DNA of 45,276 bases, from positions 1-45,276 of the forward strand of contig JAJUJF010000004.1 of assembly GCA_029265455.1 (NCBI GenBank), in the 5' to 3' direction. The position numbers and the translations under genes are program-made. The notes beneath the pieces are model-generated. The model made no database searches. It worked only from the letters and a program-made list of their open reading frames with translations, and was not told the origin of the DNA. This document shows, piece by piece, positions 1 through 7,783 of the stretch. The stretch comes from Paracoccaceae bacterium (GTDB lineage Bacteria > Pseudomonadota > Alphaproteobacteria > Rhodobacterales > Rhodobacteraceae). The stretch's first letter is position 1, and every line of letters starts with the position of its first letter.

Positions 1-356
1 GCTCGCGCCACACGCCGCCTGACGGAAGCGCGCCCCCGACGGCTCCCCGGCAGCATTCCCGCCTGCGCGAGACCGGGACAGGCACGCCGACATCACCATA
101 CCGGTACAAGGCTGACACCAGCCGTGGCCGCCGCCCCCTCGGCTGCATCCCTGAACCATGCGACCGGCAGGATCGAGTGGCGGACCGAAAGGATCAACCT
201 CATGGCCCGGGAAAACTCCGCCTGTTCTCCAGGCAGCGCCGGACAGGCCGGAACCTGCGCCGCTCCGGCCTGTTAGCCTCCCGGGAACGGCGCCACGCGG
301 GACCCCGAACGAGCGACCGGCACCGGCGAGGGAAAGGGACGCAAGCGGAGGCAGAC
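1..356. other. Non-coding or unassigned left edge
   Basis: No convincing gene is seen. Open frames run through this G+C-rich stretch, including an in-frame extension of the downstream TPP enzyme back to 177, but its residues (many Arg/Gly/Pro) do not look like the family. The region presumably holds the promoter of the TPP enzyme gene; no clear -35/-10 pair was recognised. A fragment of a gene lying outside the window cannot be excluded for the first ~100 bases. Confidence 0.4.
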
Positions 357-2129
357 ATGGCGGAAACGGTGGCCGACTTCATGCTCCGGCGGCTTGGCGA
401 ATGGGGCGTGCGCCGGGTCTACGGCTATCCCGGCGACGGCATCAACGGCATCATGAGCGCGCTCGACCGGGCAGGCGATGCCATCGAGTTCATCCAGACC
501 AGGCACGAGGAATCGGCGGCCTTCATGGCTTGCGGCCATGCGAAATACACCGGCGAACTCGGCGTCTGCCTCGCCACCTCCGGGCCGGGAGCGATCCATC
601 TCCTCAACGGGCTCTACGACGCCAAGCTCGACCATCAGCCGGTGCTGGCGATCGTCGGCCAGCAGGCGCGCGCGGCGCTCGGCGGGCATTACCAGCAGGA
701 GGTGGATCTCAAGTCGCTCTTCAAGGACGTGGCGTCGGATTACGTCCATATCTGCATGGAGCCGACGCAGATGCGCCATCTCGTCGACCGGGCGGTGCGG
801 ATCGCACTCGCCATGCGGAGCGTCACCTGCATTATCGTGCCGAACGACGTGCAGGAACTCGACGCGGTGGAGACGCCGCCGCGAAAACACGGCACGGTAC
901 ATTCGGGCACAGGCTTCAGCCGGCCGGCGGTGGTGCCGCAGCAGGCAGATCTCGAACGCGCCGCCGCCATCCTCAACGAAGGCGAGCGGGTGGCGATCCT
1001 CGTGGGCGCGGGGGCGCTCAACGCCACTGACGAGGTGATCGCGACGGCGGAGATCCTCGGCGCCGGTGTGGCGAAGGCGCTGCTCGGGCGGGCGGCGGTG
1101 CCTGACGACCTGCCCTTCGTCACCGGACAGATGGGGCTCCTCGGCAGTGTGCCATCAGACAAGATGATGCGCGAATGCGACACGCTGCTGATGGTCGGGT
1201 CGAGCTTCCCCTATTCGGAATTCCTGCCGAAGGAGGGGCAGGCGCGCGGGGTGCAGATCGATCTCGACGCGCAGATGCTCTCGATCCGCTACCCGATGGA
1301 GGTTGGCCTCGTCGGCGATGCGGCGCTGACGCTCAGGGCTCTCCTGCCGCTTCTGCGGCGGAAGCAGGACCGCTCCTGGCGCGGGAAGATCGAGAAGAAT
1401 GTCGCCGACTGGTGGGAAAGCGTCGAGAAGCTGAGCCATCAGTCCGCCGATCCGATCAACCCGGAGCTTCTCTTCTGGGAGGCGTCGTCGCGGCTGCCCG
1501 ATGGGGCGATCATCAGCGCCGATTCCGGGACCTCGGCCAACTGGTTCGCGCGGGCGCTGAAACTGCGGCGCGGGATGATGGCGTCGCTTTCGGGCAATCT
1601 CGCGACGATGTGCCCGGCTGTTCCTTACGCGACAGCCGCGAAATTCGCGCATCCCGACCGGGTGGCGATCGCCTTCGTCGGCGATGGCGCGATGCAGATG
1701 CTGGGGATCAACGGGCTCATCACCATCGCGAAATACTGGCGGCAGTGGCGCGACCCGCGGCTGGTGATCGCGGTGCTGAACAACCAGGACCTCAACCAGG
1801 TGACCTGGGAGCAGCGGGCGATGGCCGGGAGCCGCCGGACCGAGCGCACGCAGGCGCTGCCGGAATTCGCCTATGCCGCCTATGGCGAGATGCTGGGGCT
1901 GAAGGGCATCCGGGTCGAGCGGCCCGAGGAGGTCGGTCCGGCCTGGGACGCCGCCCTCGCGGCCGACCGGCCCTGCGTGATCGACGCGGTGGTCGACCCC
2001 GATGTGCCCACCCTGCCCCCGCACATCACCGCGAGCCAGGCGGCGAGCTACGCGAAGGCGCTGGCCAAGGGCGACCCGGATGCCGGCGCGATCGTCTGGC
2101 AGACATTCAAACGCTCGCTCTTCGGCTAG
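357..2129 (+). CDS. Thiamine-pyrophosphate-dependent enzyme, pyruvate oxidase / acetolactate synthase-like
   Basis: This 590-residue protein has the three-part fold of the POX/AHAS family: an N-terminal TPP-pyrimidine domain, a central domain, and a C-terminal TPP-pyrophosphate domain. HEESAAF near residues 50-56 supplies the catalytic glutamate (E51). A GDG...NN cofactor motif starts near residue 441 and ends in VLNNQDLNQV. Members decarboxylate pyruvate or related 2-oxo acids, passing the product to a quinone, oxygen or another acceptor; the acceptor cannot be told from sequence. The length is close to that of PoxB (572 aa). The start at 357 is preferred over the longer frame because GGAG lies about 7 bases upstream and the family similarity begins at once (MAETVADFMLRRL). 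It is followed, after 195 bases, by carbohydrate genes on the same strand. The reaction is inferred; the cofactor family is secure. Confidence 0.88.
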   Translation: MAETVADFMLRRLGEWGVRRVYGYPGDGINGIMSALDRAGDAIEFIQTRHEESAAFMACGHAKYTGELGVCLATSGPGAIHLLNGLYDAKLDHQPVLAIVGQQARAALGGHYQQEVDLKSLFKDVASDYVHICMEPTQMRHLVDRAVRIALAMRSVTCIIVPNDVQELDAVETPPRKHGTVHSGTGFSRPAVVPQQADLERAAAILNEGERVAILVGAGALNATDEVIATAEILGAGVAKALLGRAAVPDDLPFVTGQMGLLGSVPSDKMMRECDTLLMVGSSFPYSEFLPKEGQARGVQIDLDAQMLSIRYPMEVGLVGDAALTLRALLPLLRRKQDRSWRGKIEKNVADWWESVEKLSHQSADPINPELLFWEASSRLPDGAIISADSGTSANWFARALKLRRGMMASLSGNLATMCPAVPYATAAKFAHPDRVAIAFVGDGAMQMLGINGLITIAKYWRQWRDPRLVIAVLNNQDLNQVTWEQRAMAGSRRTERTQALPEFAYAAYGEMLGLKGIRVERPEEVGPAWDAALAADRPCVIDAVVDPDVPTLPPHITASQAASYAKALAKGDPDAGAIVWQTFKRSLFG

Positions 2130-2324
2130 ACCATCGGGCGAGGGCCGCACCAGCAGGGAACCGGCTCACGCCGCCCTTGCGCTCCCGACATGGCAGCGTG
2201 TGAGAAGGGCCTTCTTGCTCATCGGCCCCGGCATCATATGTCAATGAAGCCAACCCATTCCGGCCTTATTGTCGGCGGATGCGGTTCCATGGCGCGATCT
2301 TGCTCTCGTTGAGGAGGTTTGTGC

Positions 2325-3416
2325 ATGAGGATTGCTCAGGTTGCTCCGCTATTCGAAAGCGTACCGCCCAAGCTTTATGGCGGGACCGAACGTATTGTTT
2401 CCTATCTGACCGAAGAACTGGTCCGTCAGGGTCATGACGTCACCCTTTTTGCTTCGGGGGATTCCATTACCGCAGCACGTCTCGTTGCCCCCTGCCCTCG
2501 CGCGCTGAGGCTCGACCCGCATGTGCACGACGGCGTGCCACATCACATGATTCTTCTCGAGAAGCTTCGCCAGCGAGCGGACGAATTCGACATCATCCAT
2601 TTCCACATCGATCTCTACCAGATGCCGCTGGTGCGGATGCTGGATTGCCCCACGGTAACGACGCTGCACGGACGGCTCGACCTGCCGGATCTCGAACCCT
2701 TCTACCGCGTCTTTTCCGACGTCCCGCTCGTGTCGATCTCCGACGCCCAGCGCCGCCCGATGCCGCCGGTGAACTGGGCCGGTACCGTGCTGCACGGGCT
2801 CCCGCTCGATCTTCTGCCGTTCCGGGAGAAGCCCCGCGGCGATTACCTCGCCTTCCTCGGCCGGATCTCGCCGGAGAAGCGGCCCGACCGGGCGGTGGAG
2901 ATCGCGGCACGCACCGGCTGGCCGCTCCGGATCGCGGCGAAGGTCGACGAGGCCGACCGGCAGTACTGGGAAACAACGATCCGGCCGCTGGTCGAGCAGC
3001 ATCCCAATGTCGAGTTCATCGGCGAGATCGACGAACGGGAGAAGGCCGAGTTCCTCGGCAATGCGGCGGCGCTTCTCTTCCCGATCGACTGGCCGGAGCC
3101 TTTCGGCCTCGTGATGATCGAGGCAATGGCCTGCGGCACGCCGGTCGTCGCCTTCCGCAACGGCTCGGTGGAGGAGATCATCGACAACGGCGCGAGCGGC
3201 TTCATCGTCGATTCGATCGACGAGGCCGTGACCTGCATCGGACGTCTGGACGAGATCGACCGGCGCTACATCCGCGAGATATTCGAGAAGCGCTTCAGCG
3301 CCGAACGGATGGCGCGCGATTATGTGGAGATCTACCGGGAGCTGTCCGACATGTACCCCTCGCTCCCTTCCGCCGCTCGCGCAGGCAGGCCTTCCCCTTT
3401 GCCGCTTCACGCGTAG
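2325..3416 (+). CDS. Glycosyltransferase family 4 (GT-B fold)
   Basis: This is a 363-residue retaining glycosyltransferase. The N-terminal acceptor domain starts MRIAQVAPLFESVPPKLYGG, with the glycine-rich GGTER loop near residue 19. The C-terminal nucleotide-sugar domain carries the GT4 E-x7-E signature in EPFGLVMIEAMACGTPVV (E258 and E266). A sugar from a nucleotide donor is moved to an unknown acceptor; soluble, no membrane segment is seen. The ATG at 2325 is preferred to the TTG at 2319 because GAGGAGG at 2311-2317 is well spaced for it. The debranching-type glucosidase follows 10 bases downstream, so the two are almost certainly co-transcribed and probably act on the same alpha-glucan or compatible saccharide. 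The exact substrate is not deducible. Confidence 0.9.
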   Translation: MRIAQVAPLFESVPPKLYGGTERIVSYLTEELVRQGHDVTLFASGDSITAARLVAPCPRALRLDPHVHDGVPHHMILLEKLRQRADEFDIIHFHIDLYQMPLVRMLDCPTVTTLHGRLDLPDLEPFYRVFSDVPLVSISDAQRRPMPPVNWAGTVLHGLPLDLLPFREKPRGDYLAFLGRISPEKRPDRAVEIAARTGWPLRIAAKVDEADRQYWETTIRPLVEQHPNVEFIGEIDEREKAEFLGNAAALLFPIDWPEPFGLVMIEAMACGTPVVAFRNGSVEEIIDNGASGFIVDSIDEAVTCIGRLDEIDRRYIREIFEKRFSAERMARDYVEIYRELSDMYPSLPSAARAGRPSPLPLHA

Positions 3417-3426
3417 AAGGATGCCT

Positions 3427-5616
3427 ATGGATACGCAGCCTCCTGAAGAAGCACGACTATCCGATCCCGGCGCCGAGAAGCACGGGATCGCAGTCATCGA
3501 ATCCCTTGCGGGCCGCCAGGCCCGCACACTCAAGCACGGCGACAGCTTCCTTCTCGCCGATGCGGCCGGAACGATCAGGCCGGGTTCGGCGGACGGGTTC
3601 TACCATCTCGATACCCGCCACCTGTCGCGGCTGGACCTGCGCCTCAACGGCTACCGGCCGATCCTGCTTTCCTCGACGATGCGTGACGACAACGCCGCGC
3701 TGATCTGCGACCTCACCAACCCCGAACTGGCCGGGCGCGAAGCGACGCCCCTCCACAGCGACAATCTCCATATCCGGCGCACACAGTTTCTCTGGGAAGC
3801 GACGCTGTACGAGCGCATGCGCATCCGGAACTTCGGGAACCAGGAAGCGAGGATCCGGCTCGAACTGCGGTTCGAGGCGGATTTTGCCGATATCTTCGAG
3901 GTTCGCGGCACCGCCCGGTGCCAGCGCGGCAACTACAGGCCGGTGGAGGTGGCCGCGAGCCGCGTTACCTGCCGCTATCTCGGCCGTGACGGCCGGGAGC
4001 GGACAACCGAAATGCGCTTCGACCCGGCGCCCGACGAGATCGCGAGCGACGGGGCGGTCTTCGAGTTCACCCTCGCGCCCGGAGAGGCGCAGATCCTGTT
4101 CATCCAGGTGGAGGCAAACGGGACGGGGGAGCGGCCGGGCGCCGGGCCGGAAGCCTTCCGCACCGCCATGCGCAGCGCCCGGCGCGCGCTCAGGCGCTCG
4201 GCTTCGCGGGCGGCCGCGATCGAGACCTCGAACGACATCTTCAACGAGGCGATCCGACGCTCGGTCGCGGATCTCTACATGCTGAGTACCGACACGCCGC
4301 ACGGCCCCTACCCCTATGCGGGCGTGCCGTGGTTCTCGGCTCCATTCGGGCGTGATGCGCTGATCACCGCCTTCCAGATGCTCTGGCTCGACCCTGAACT
4401 TGCGCGAGGCGTCCTGCGCTTCCTTGCCGCCAACCAGGCAACCGGCGACGACCCCGCGAGTGATGCCGAGCCCGGCAAGATCCTCCACGAGGTCCGCCGC
4501 AGCGAGATGGCCGAAACCGGAGAAGTCCCCTTCCGGCGCTACTACGGCAGCATCGATTCGACGCCGCTCTTCGTGATGCTGGCCGGCGCCTATCTCGAAC
4601 GGACCGGCGATACCGGCACCATCCGCGAGATCTGGCCCAACGTGCGTGCAGCCCTGCGGTGGATGGAGGAGCGTGGCGACCGCGACGGCGACGGTTTCAT
4701 CGAATACCTGCGGATGACGGAGGCGGGCCTCGCCAACCAGGGCTGGAAGGACAGCCACGACAGCATCTTCCACGCCGACGGACGCTCCGCAGAGGGGCCG
4801 ATCGCCCTTGCCGAAGTGCAGGGCTATGCCTATGCCGCGCGGCGTGCCGCGGCCGCGATCGCGACCGCCCTCGGCCATGCGGAAGAGGCGGAGCGGCAGG
4901 AGCGGGAAGCGGAGGCGCTGCGCGACCGCTTCGAGCGGGAATTCTGGTGCGACGAGATCGCGACCTACGCCCTCGCCCTTGATGGCGAGAAGCGCCCGTG
5001 CCGGGTGCGCGCATCGAACGCGGGCCATGCCCTCTGGACCGGCATTGCCAGTCCCGAACGCGCGGCCTGCGTCGCGCGCACGCTCCTCTCGGCGGATTCA
5101 TTCTCGGGTTGGGGGGTGCGGACCATTGCCGCGCGGGAGGCGCGCTACAACCCGATGTCCTATCACAACGGCTCGGTCTGGCCGCATGACAACGCTCTGA
5201 TCGCGCTCGGCCTCGCCCGCTACGGCTTCAAGGTGGAAGCGGCCCGCATCTTCGAGGCCCTCTTCCAGGCATCGGTCTACATCGAACTGCGCCGCCTGCC
5301 GGAACTCTTCTGCGGATTCGCCCGGCTGCGCAGCCAGGGGCCGACCTTCTACCCGGTCGCCTGCATCCCGCAGGCCTGGGCCGCGGCGGCGCCGATCGCG
5401 ATGATCCAGGCCTGCCTCGGCCTCACCTTCGATGTGGCCGGCAACCAGGTCGCGCTCGAGGAACCGATGCTGCCGCCCTTCCTCGACCAGATCATGCTGC
5501 GGAACATCCGCCTCGGCCGTGGCAGCCTCGACATCGTCGTGCGCCGCGCGGGCAGCGGGGTCACCACCTCGGCGCTGCGGCGTGAAGGCGACCTTCGGCT
5601 GCTTGTCACCTGCTGA
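3427..5616 (+). CDS. Glycogen debranching-type amylo-alpha-1,6-glucosidase
   Basis: This 729-residue protein has two parts. Residues ~20-270 form a beta-rich N-terminal domain of the kind found in bacterial debranching-like enzymes (DTRHLSRLDLRLNG, then LRFEADFADIFEVRG). The rest is an (alpha/alpha)6 glucosidase domain with WFSAPFGRDALI, QGWKDS (D442 a candidate catalytic acid) and SYHNGSVWPHDNALIA. The family hydrolyses alpha-1,6-linked glucose stubs or related alpha-glucosides. The start is at the second of two in-frame ATGs (3421, 3427), because AGAAGG ends at 3420 and would be too close to the first. The gene sits 10 bases behind the GT4 gene and ends in front of an intrinsic terminator. 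Pairing with a GT4 suggests turnover of a reserve or osmoprotective glucan; this is inference. Confidence 0.88.
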   Translation: MDTQPPEEARLSDPGAEKHGIAVIESLAGRQARTLKHGDSFLLADAAGTIRPGSADGFYHLDTRHLSRLDLRLNGYRPILLSSTMRDDNAALICDLTNPELAGREATPLHSDNLHIRRTQFLWEATLYERMRIRNFGNQEARIRLELRFEADFADIFEVRGTARCQRGNYRPVEVAASRVTCRYLGRDGRERTTEMRFDPAPDEIASDGAVFEFTLAPGEAQILFIQVEANGTGERPGAGPEAFRTAMRSARRALRRSASRAAAIETSNDIFNEAIRRSVADLYMLSTDTPHGPYPYAGVPWFSAPFGRDALITAFQMLWLDPELARGVLRFLAANQATGDDPASDAEPGKILHEVRRSEMAETGEVPFRRYYGSIDSTPLFVMLAGAYLERTGDTGTIREIWPNVRAALRWMEERGDRDGDGFIEYLRMTEAGLANQGWKDSHDSIFHADGRSAEGPIALAEVQGYAYAARRAAAAIATALGHAEEAERQEREAEALRDRFEREFWCDEIATYALALDGEKRPCRVRASNAGHALWTGIASPERAACVARTLLSADSFSGWGVRTIAAREARYNPMSYHNGSVWPHDNALIALGLARYGFKVEAARIFEALFQASVYIELRRLPELFCGFARLRSQGPTFYPVACIPQAWAAAAPIAMIQACLGLTFDVAGNQVALEEPMLPPFLDQIMLRNIRLGRGSLDIVVRRAGSGVTTSALRREGDLRLLVTC

Positions 5617-5688
5617 ACGTGCCGTGACGGGCCTCGGGCGCCCATGCGCCGGAGCCGTGAACGGCGATCATCCATTCCCTCAAACAGG

Positions 5689-5713
5689 AAACCCCGCGCG
5701 AAGCGGGGTTTTT
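5689..5713. terminator. Intrinsic terminator between convergent debranching gene and rpmJ
   Basis: A perfect stem AAACCCCGC / GCGGGGTTT with loop GCGAA is followed on the plus strand by further T residues (5712-5713). It lies 72 bases after the debranching gene and 22 bases past the rpmJ stop on the other strand, so it can serve both convergent transcripts. The U-tract is better on the plus strand. Confidence 0.85.
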
Positions 5714-5735
5714 CCTTGGCATCGTGGCGCCAGGT

Positions 5736-5861
5736 TCAGCCCTGGCGTGCCTTGAACCGGCGCTGGGTCTTGTTGATGACATAGACCCGCCCCTTGCGGC
5801 GCACGACACGGCAGTCGCGATGGCGCGCCTTGAGGGAGCGAAGCGAATTGGCGACCTTCAT
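5736..5861 (-). CDS. rpmJ: 50S ribosomal protein L36 (bL36), 41-residue zinc-free form
   Basis: Translation of the minus strand gives a 41-residue, strongly basic protein beginning [17 protein letters not shown] and ending [14 protein letters not shown]. This is ribosomal protein L36, a small component of the large subunit. Only one cysteine is present and the CxxC...C/H zinc ligands of the classic 37-38-residue form are missing, so this is the 'C-minus' (YkgO-like) type common in alphaproteobacteria. AAGGAGAG lies 6 bases before the ATG. The gene stands 73 bases downstream of tRNA-Val on the same strand and ahead of a terminator, so both may come from one transcript. The identification is firm despite the short length. 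Confidence 0.95.
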   Translation of the reverse strand: MKVANSLRSLKARHRDCRVVRRKGRVYVINKTQRRFKARQG

Positions 5862-5934
5862 GGCCTCTCTCCTTGCCTATCGGCACGCGGCTCGCGCCGC
5901 CTCCGGAAACCGACATCCCCGCGGGCGGGGAGGA

Positions 5935-6009
5935 TGGTGGGCGTACCTGGGATCGAACCAGGGACCCCTTCGATGTCAACGAAGTGCTCTCCCGCTGAGC
6001 TATACGCCC
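5935..6009 (-). tRNA. tRNA-Val (anticodon GAC)
   Basis: The minus strand folds as a full cloverleaf of 75 bases. The acceptor arm GGGCGTA pairs with TACGCCC; the D arm contains AGCTCAGCGGGAGAGC; the anticodon stem CTTCG/CGAAG encloses loop TTGACAT (GAC anticodon, reading GUC valine codons); and the T arm contains GGTTCGATCC. The CCA end is encoded in the DNA. No intron or mispairing is seen. Confidence 0.97.
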
Positions 6010-6047
6010 ATCTGTCCGGCAACCCGTCGTCACCGGACTGACGCCTC

Positions 6048-6076
6048 CCTATATGAAAGCGCGGTGGATGGTTCAA
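6048..6076 (-). promoter_or_regulatory. Promoter of tRNA-Val (and probably rpmJ)
   Basis: On the minus strand, TTGAAC (6071-6076) and TATAGG (6048-6053) are separated by exactly 17 bases, a good housekeeping-sigma pair. It lies about 39 bases upstream of the mature tRNA 5' end, so the precursor would have a ~30-base leader. No other good minus-strand promoter was seen before rpmJ. Confidence 0.65.
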
Positions 6077-6137
6077 GGGCTTTCGCGCAGTTCCTGAGCC
6101 GGTCTATGGTGCTAGACGGAAATGATCCGGAAGGAAG

Positions 6138-6998
6138 ATGGACGACACGGTTTACAGACTGCATCTGCCCGAGGTCATCACCTCCTGTGCGGTCTTCAAT
6201 TCCCCGCATAGCGGACGCGACTACCCGGAGAGCCTTCGCGCCAGCTCCCGTCTCAGCTGGCTGCAGCTGCGCTCCTCCGAGGATGCCTTCGTCGACGACC
6301 TGTTCGGTACCGCCCCCGAGTTCGGGGCGCCGCTCCTCGCCGCCCGCGTGCCGCGCGCCTGCGTCGATCTCAACCGCGCGGCGGACGAACTCGACCCTGC
6401 GTTGATCGTCGGCGCCTCGCGCCGCACCACGAGCCCGCGCATCACCGCGGGCCTTGGCGTGATTCCCCGTGTCGTCGCCGAAGGGCGGGTGATCATCGAG
6501 GGCAAGCTCTCCTTCGCCGAGGCCGAGGAGCGACTCGCCACCTACTACCGTCCCTATCACGACAAGCTCGGCCAGCTTCTTGCCGGACAGCGCGCCCGGT
6601 TCGGCCAGGCGATCCTCATCGACTGTCATTCGATGCCGCATGATGCGGTCGCCGCGGCGCCGCTTATCTGGGGCCGGCCACCGAACATCGTCCTCGGAGA
6701 TCGGTTCGGCGCGGCCTGCGACCGGTGGCTGATCGATGCCGCGACCGACGCCTTCCGCGATGCGGGCTTCACCGTCGCGCGCAATGCCCCCTTCGCAGGC
6801 GGCTACATCACCCAGCGCTACGGCCGCCCGCGCGAGCGGATCCATGCCCTCCAGATCGAGATCGACCGCTCGCTCTACATGAACGAGGCACGGATCGAGC
6901 CGAACGGCGACTATGACGCGGTAAAGGGGATGATCCGGCAGGTCATCGCCACCCTCTCCGCCCTGGGCGCCCGTCCCCTCTCGGTTGCTGCCGAGTGA
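6138..6998 (+). CDS. N-formylglutamate amidohydrolase family protein
   Basis: This 286-residue protein belongs to the N-formylglutamate amidohydrolase (HutG/FGase) family, which hydrolyses N-formyl-L-glutamate to glutamate and formate as the last step of one histidine-degradation route. Family features visible are FNSPHSGRDYPESL near the N-terminus, VDLNRAADELDP, the metal-site-like LIDCHSMPHDA near residue 160, and GGYITQRYGRP. GGAAGGA lies 4 bases before the ATG. No other hut gene is in the window, so a role in histidine breakdown is not supported by context; some family members act on other N-formyl or N-acyl amino acids. The substrate is therefore tentative, the family secure. Confidence 0.85.
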   Translation: MDDTVYRLHLPEVITSCAVFNSPHSGRDYPESLRASSRLSWLQLRSSEDAFVDDLFGTAPEFGAPLLAARVPRACVDLNRAADELDPALIVGASRRTTSPRITAGLGVIPRVVAEGRVIIEGKLSFAEAEERLATYYRPYHDKLGQLLAGQRARFGQAILIDCHSMPHDAVAAAPLIWGRPPNIVLGDRFGAACDRWLIDAATDAFRDAGFTVARNAPFAGGYITQRYGRPRERIHALQIEIDRSLYMNEARIEPNGDYDAVKGMIRQVIATLSALGARPLSVAAE

Positions 6999-7000
6999 AG

Positions 7001-7027
7001 AAAAAAGGCCGTGCAGGGAGCACGGCC
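7001..7027 (-). terminator. Intrinsic terminator, minus strand
   Basis: GGCCGTGC/GCACGGCC (7020-7027 with 7007-7014, loop of 5) is followed on the minus strand by six Ts (7006-7001). There is no T-run on the plus side, so it acts on minus-strand RNA, not on hutG, whose stop codon lies 2 bases beyond the T-run. Confidence 0.85.
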
Positions 7028-7077
7028 CAAGTCTAGGGAGGAAACGCCCGAAGGGCGCAAGTGATGCGATGCATCAC
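7001..7077 (-). ncRNA. Candidate small regulatory RNA (~77 nt)
   Basis: Downstream of a strong minus-strand promoter, the predicted transcript is a chain of structures. A perfect 7-bp hairpin GTGATGC/GCATCAC (7077-7061) begins at the predicted start. A second hairpin CGCCC/GGGCG (7057-7045) follows. An unpaired stretch TTTCCTCCCTAGACTT (about 7044-7029) resembles an anti-Shine-Dalgarno sequence, and an 8-bp terminator hairpin with six Ts closes the RNA. No start codon with a ribosome site is present. The shape is that of trans-acting alphaproteobacterial sRNAs that block ribosome sites with C-rich single strands. It could instead be the short leader of a terminated longer transcript. Not recognised as a named family. 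Confidence 0.55.
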
Positions 7078-7083
7078 GGATGA

Positions 7084-7111
7084 TATTTATGCCGCATTGC
7101 AGCATAGTCAA
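7084..7111 (-). promoter_or_regulatory. Promoter with PhaR-like palindrome
   Basis: Minus-strand TTGACT (7106-7111) and TAAATA (7084-7089) are 16 bases apart. The spacer is filled by TGCTGCAATGCGGCA, an imperfect inverted repeat (CTGC-AAT-GCGG core). It resembles the CTGC-N3/4-GCAG sites reported for the polyhydroxybutyrate-responsive repressor PhaR in front of phasin genes. The promoter is seen directly; the link to PhaR is inference. Confidence 0.6.
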
Positions 7112-7419
7112 GCTTTTCCCGCCTTCCATGGCGCGCGGGACGAGCGTCGGATCCTGAGAGTCCTGACGGGAAATCAGGCCATGCGCCTTTGAAAGATAAG
7201 GCAAGTCCCGCTGGCGCCTGTCGTTTTGCGTGTCCCTCCCGACCCCACCCCTCAGGAGGACGACACCCGGTTCGTGCTACGTTCGTAACGCTCTGTTAAT
7301 AATTTCCTCGGGCCCGGGGGCCTTCCGCTTCCTCATGGGAAGCGGCTGCCCGTCGCGGCCGAATCATCAGGGCGATTCCTCCGCCTGCGAGGGCGCGGCA
7401 ACGTGACGAGGGGAATGGC

Positions 7420-7722
7420 CTAGCGGGCGGCGTCGTGGTCGCCCCTTGCGCACTTCTCGGCAGTGTCGCGGCCGATGATCTTCGAGAACATGCTGTCCTT
7501 CTCGTAGACGAGGGCAAGCTCGCGCTTCTCGAATTCCTCGAAGAACTCGTCCCAGGAGATCTCGACGAGAGCATCATGTTCGGAATTCGGGGCATCGGGA
7601 AACATGATGCGGATGATGCCGACATCTTTGCCTGAATGGGTGCTTTTCACCGCGGCGGGCCTGCCGCCCTTCGCCTCTGCCCATTTGCGTATGGTATCGT
7701 GGTCGGTGGTGGTGTCGGACAT
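7420..7722 (-). CDS. Small conserved protein of unknown function
   Basis: This 100-residue soluble, acidic protein starts MSDTTTDHDTIRKWAEAKGG. Proteins of this type (TTDHDxIRxWAExRGGRPAAVKxT..., then DVGIxRIxFP and EISWDEFFExFExxxLALVY) are, from memory, often mislabelled as '1,4-alpha-glucan branching enzyme'; there is no glycosidase domain and no catalytic motif here. The EFFEEFEKREL segment looks helical. AAAGGA stands 9 bases before the ATG. A stable inverted repeat (7746-7783) precedes it in the 5' leader. Homologues that I recall sit beside stress or accessory genes, but no partner can be named. Function is unknown. Confidence 0.75.
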   Translation of the reverse strand: MSDTTTDHDTIRKWAEAKGGRPAAVKSTHSGKDVGIIRIMFPDAPNSEHDALVEISWDEFFEEFEKRELALVYEKDSMFSKIIGRDTAEKCARGDHDAAR

Positions 7723-7745
7723 GTCAGGGGTCCTTTCTCTCCGCT

Positions 7746-7783
7746 CGACGGGAACGGCGAGGCCCCGCTTCGTGTTCCCGTCG
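7746..7783. repeat. 10-bp perfect inverted repeat in leader of the small conserved gene
   Basis: CGACGGGAAC (7746-7755) and GTTCCCGTCG (7774-7783) are exact inverse complements around an 18-base G+C-rich loop. They lie 24 bases upstream of the minus-strand start codon at 7722 and outside the ribosome site. This could be an operator for a dimeric regulator in the divergent region or an mRNA leader hairpin. Confidence 0.5.

Larger units (their letters stand above)
6999..7419. other. 421-base gap with a minus-strand sRNA candidate
   Basis: Between hutG and the small conserved gene no protein gene is convincing. The left third (7001-7111) contains a promoter, three hairpins and a terminator on the minus strand, described separately. 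The rest (about 7112-7419) is unassigned. It contains an A+T-rich patch near 7295-7312 and a short inverted repeat CCTGA/TCAGG near 7162-7178, neither of which could be given a role. Confidence 0.5.

Noticed and set aside
177-356. N-terminal extension of the TPP enzyme
   Set aside because: The added 60 residues are Arg-rich and unlike the family; a proper ribosome site stands before ATG 357.
6911-7204. A 97-codon minus-strand frame covering the sRNA candidate
   Set aside because: It runs across the promoter and terminator and into hutG; no ribosome site and atypical composition.
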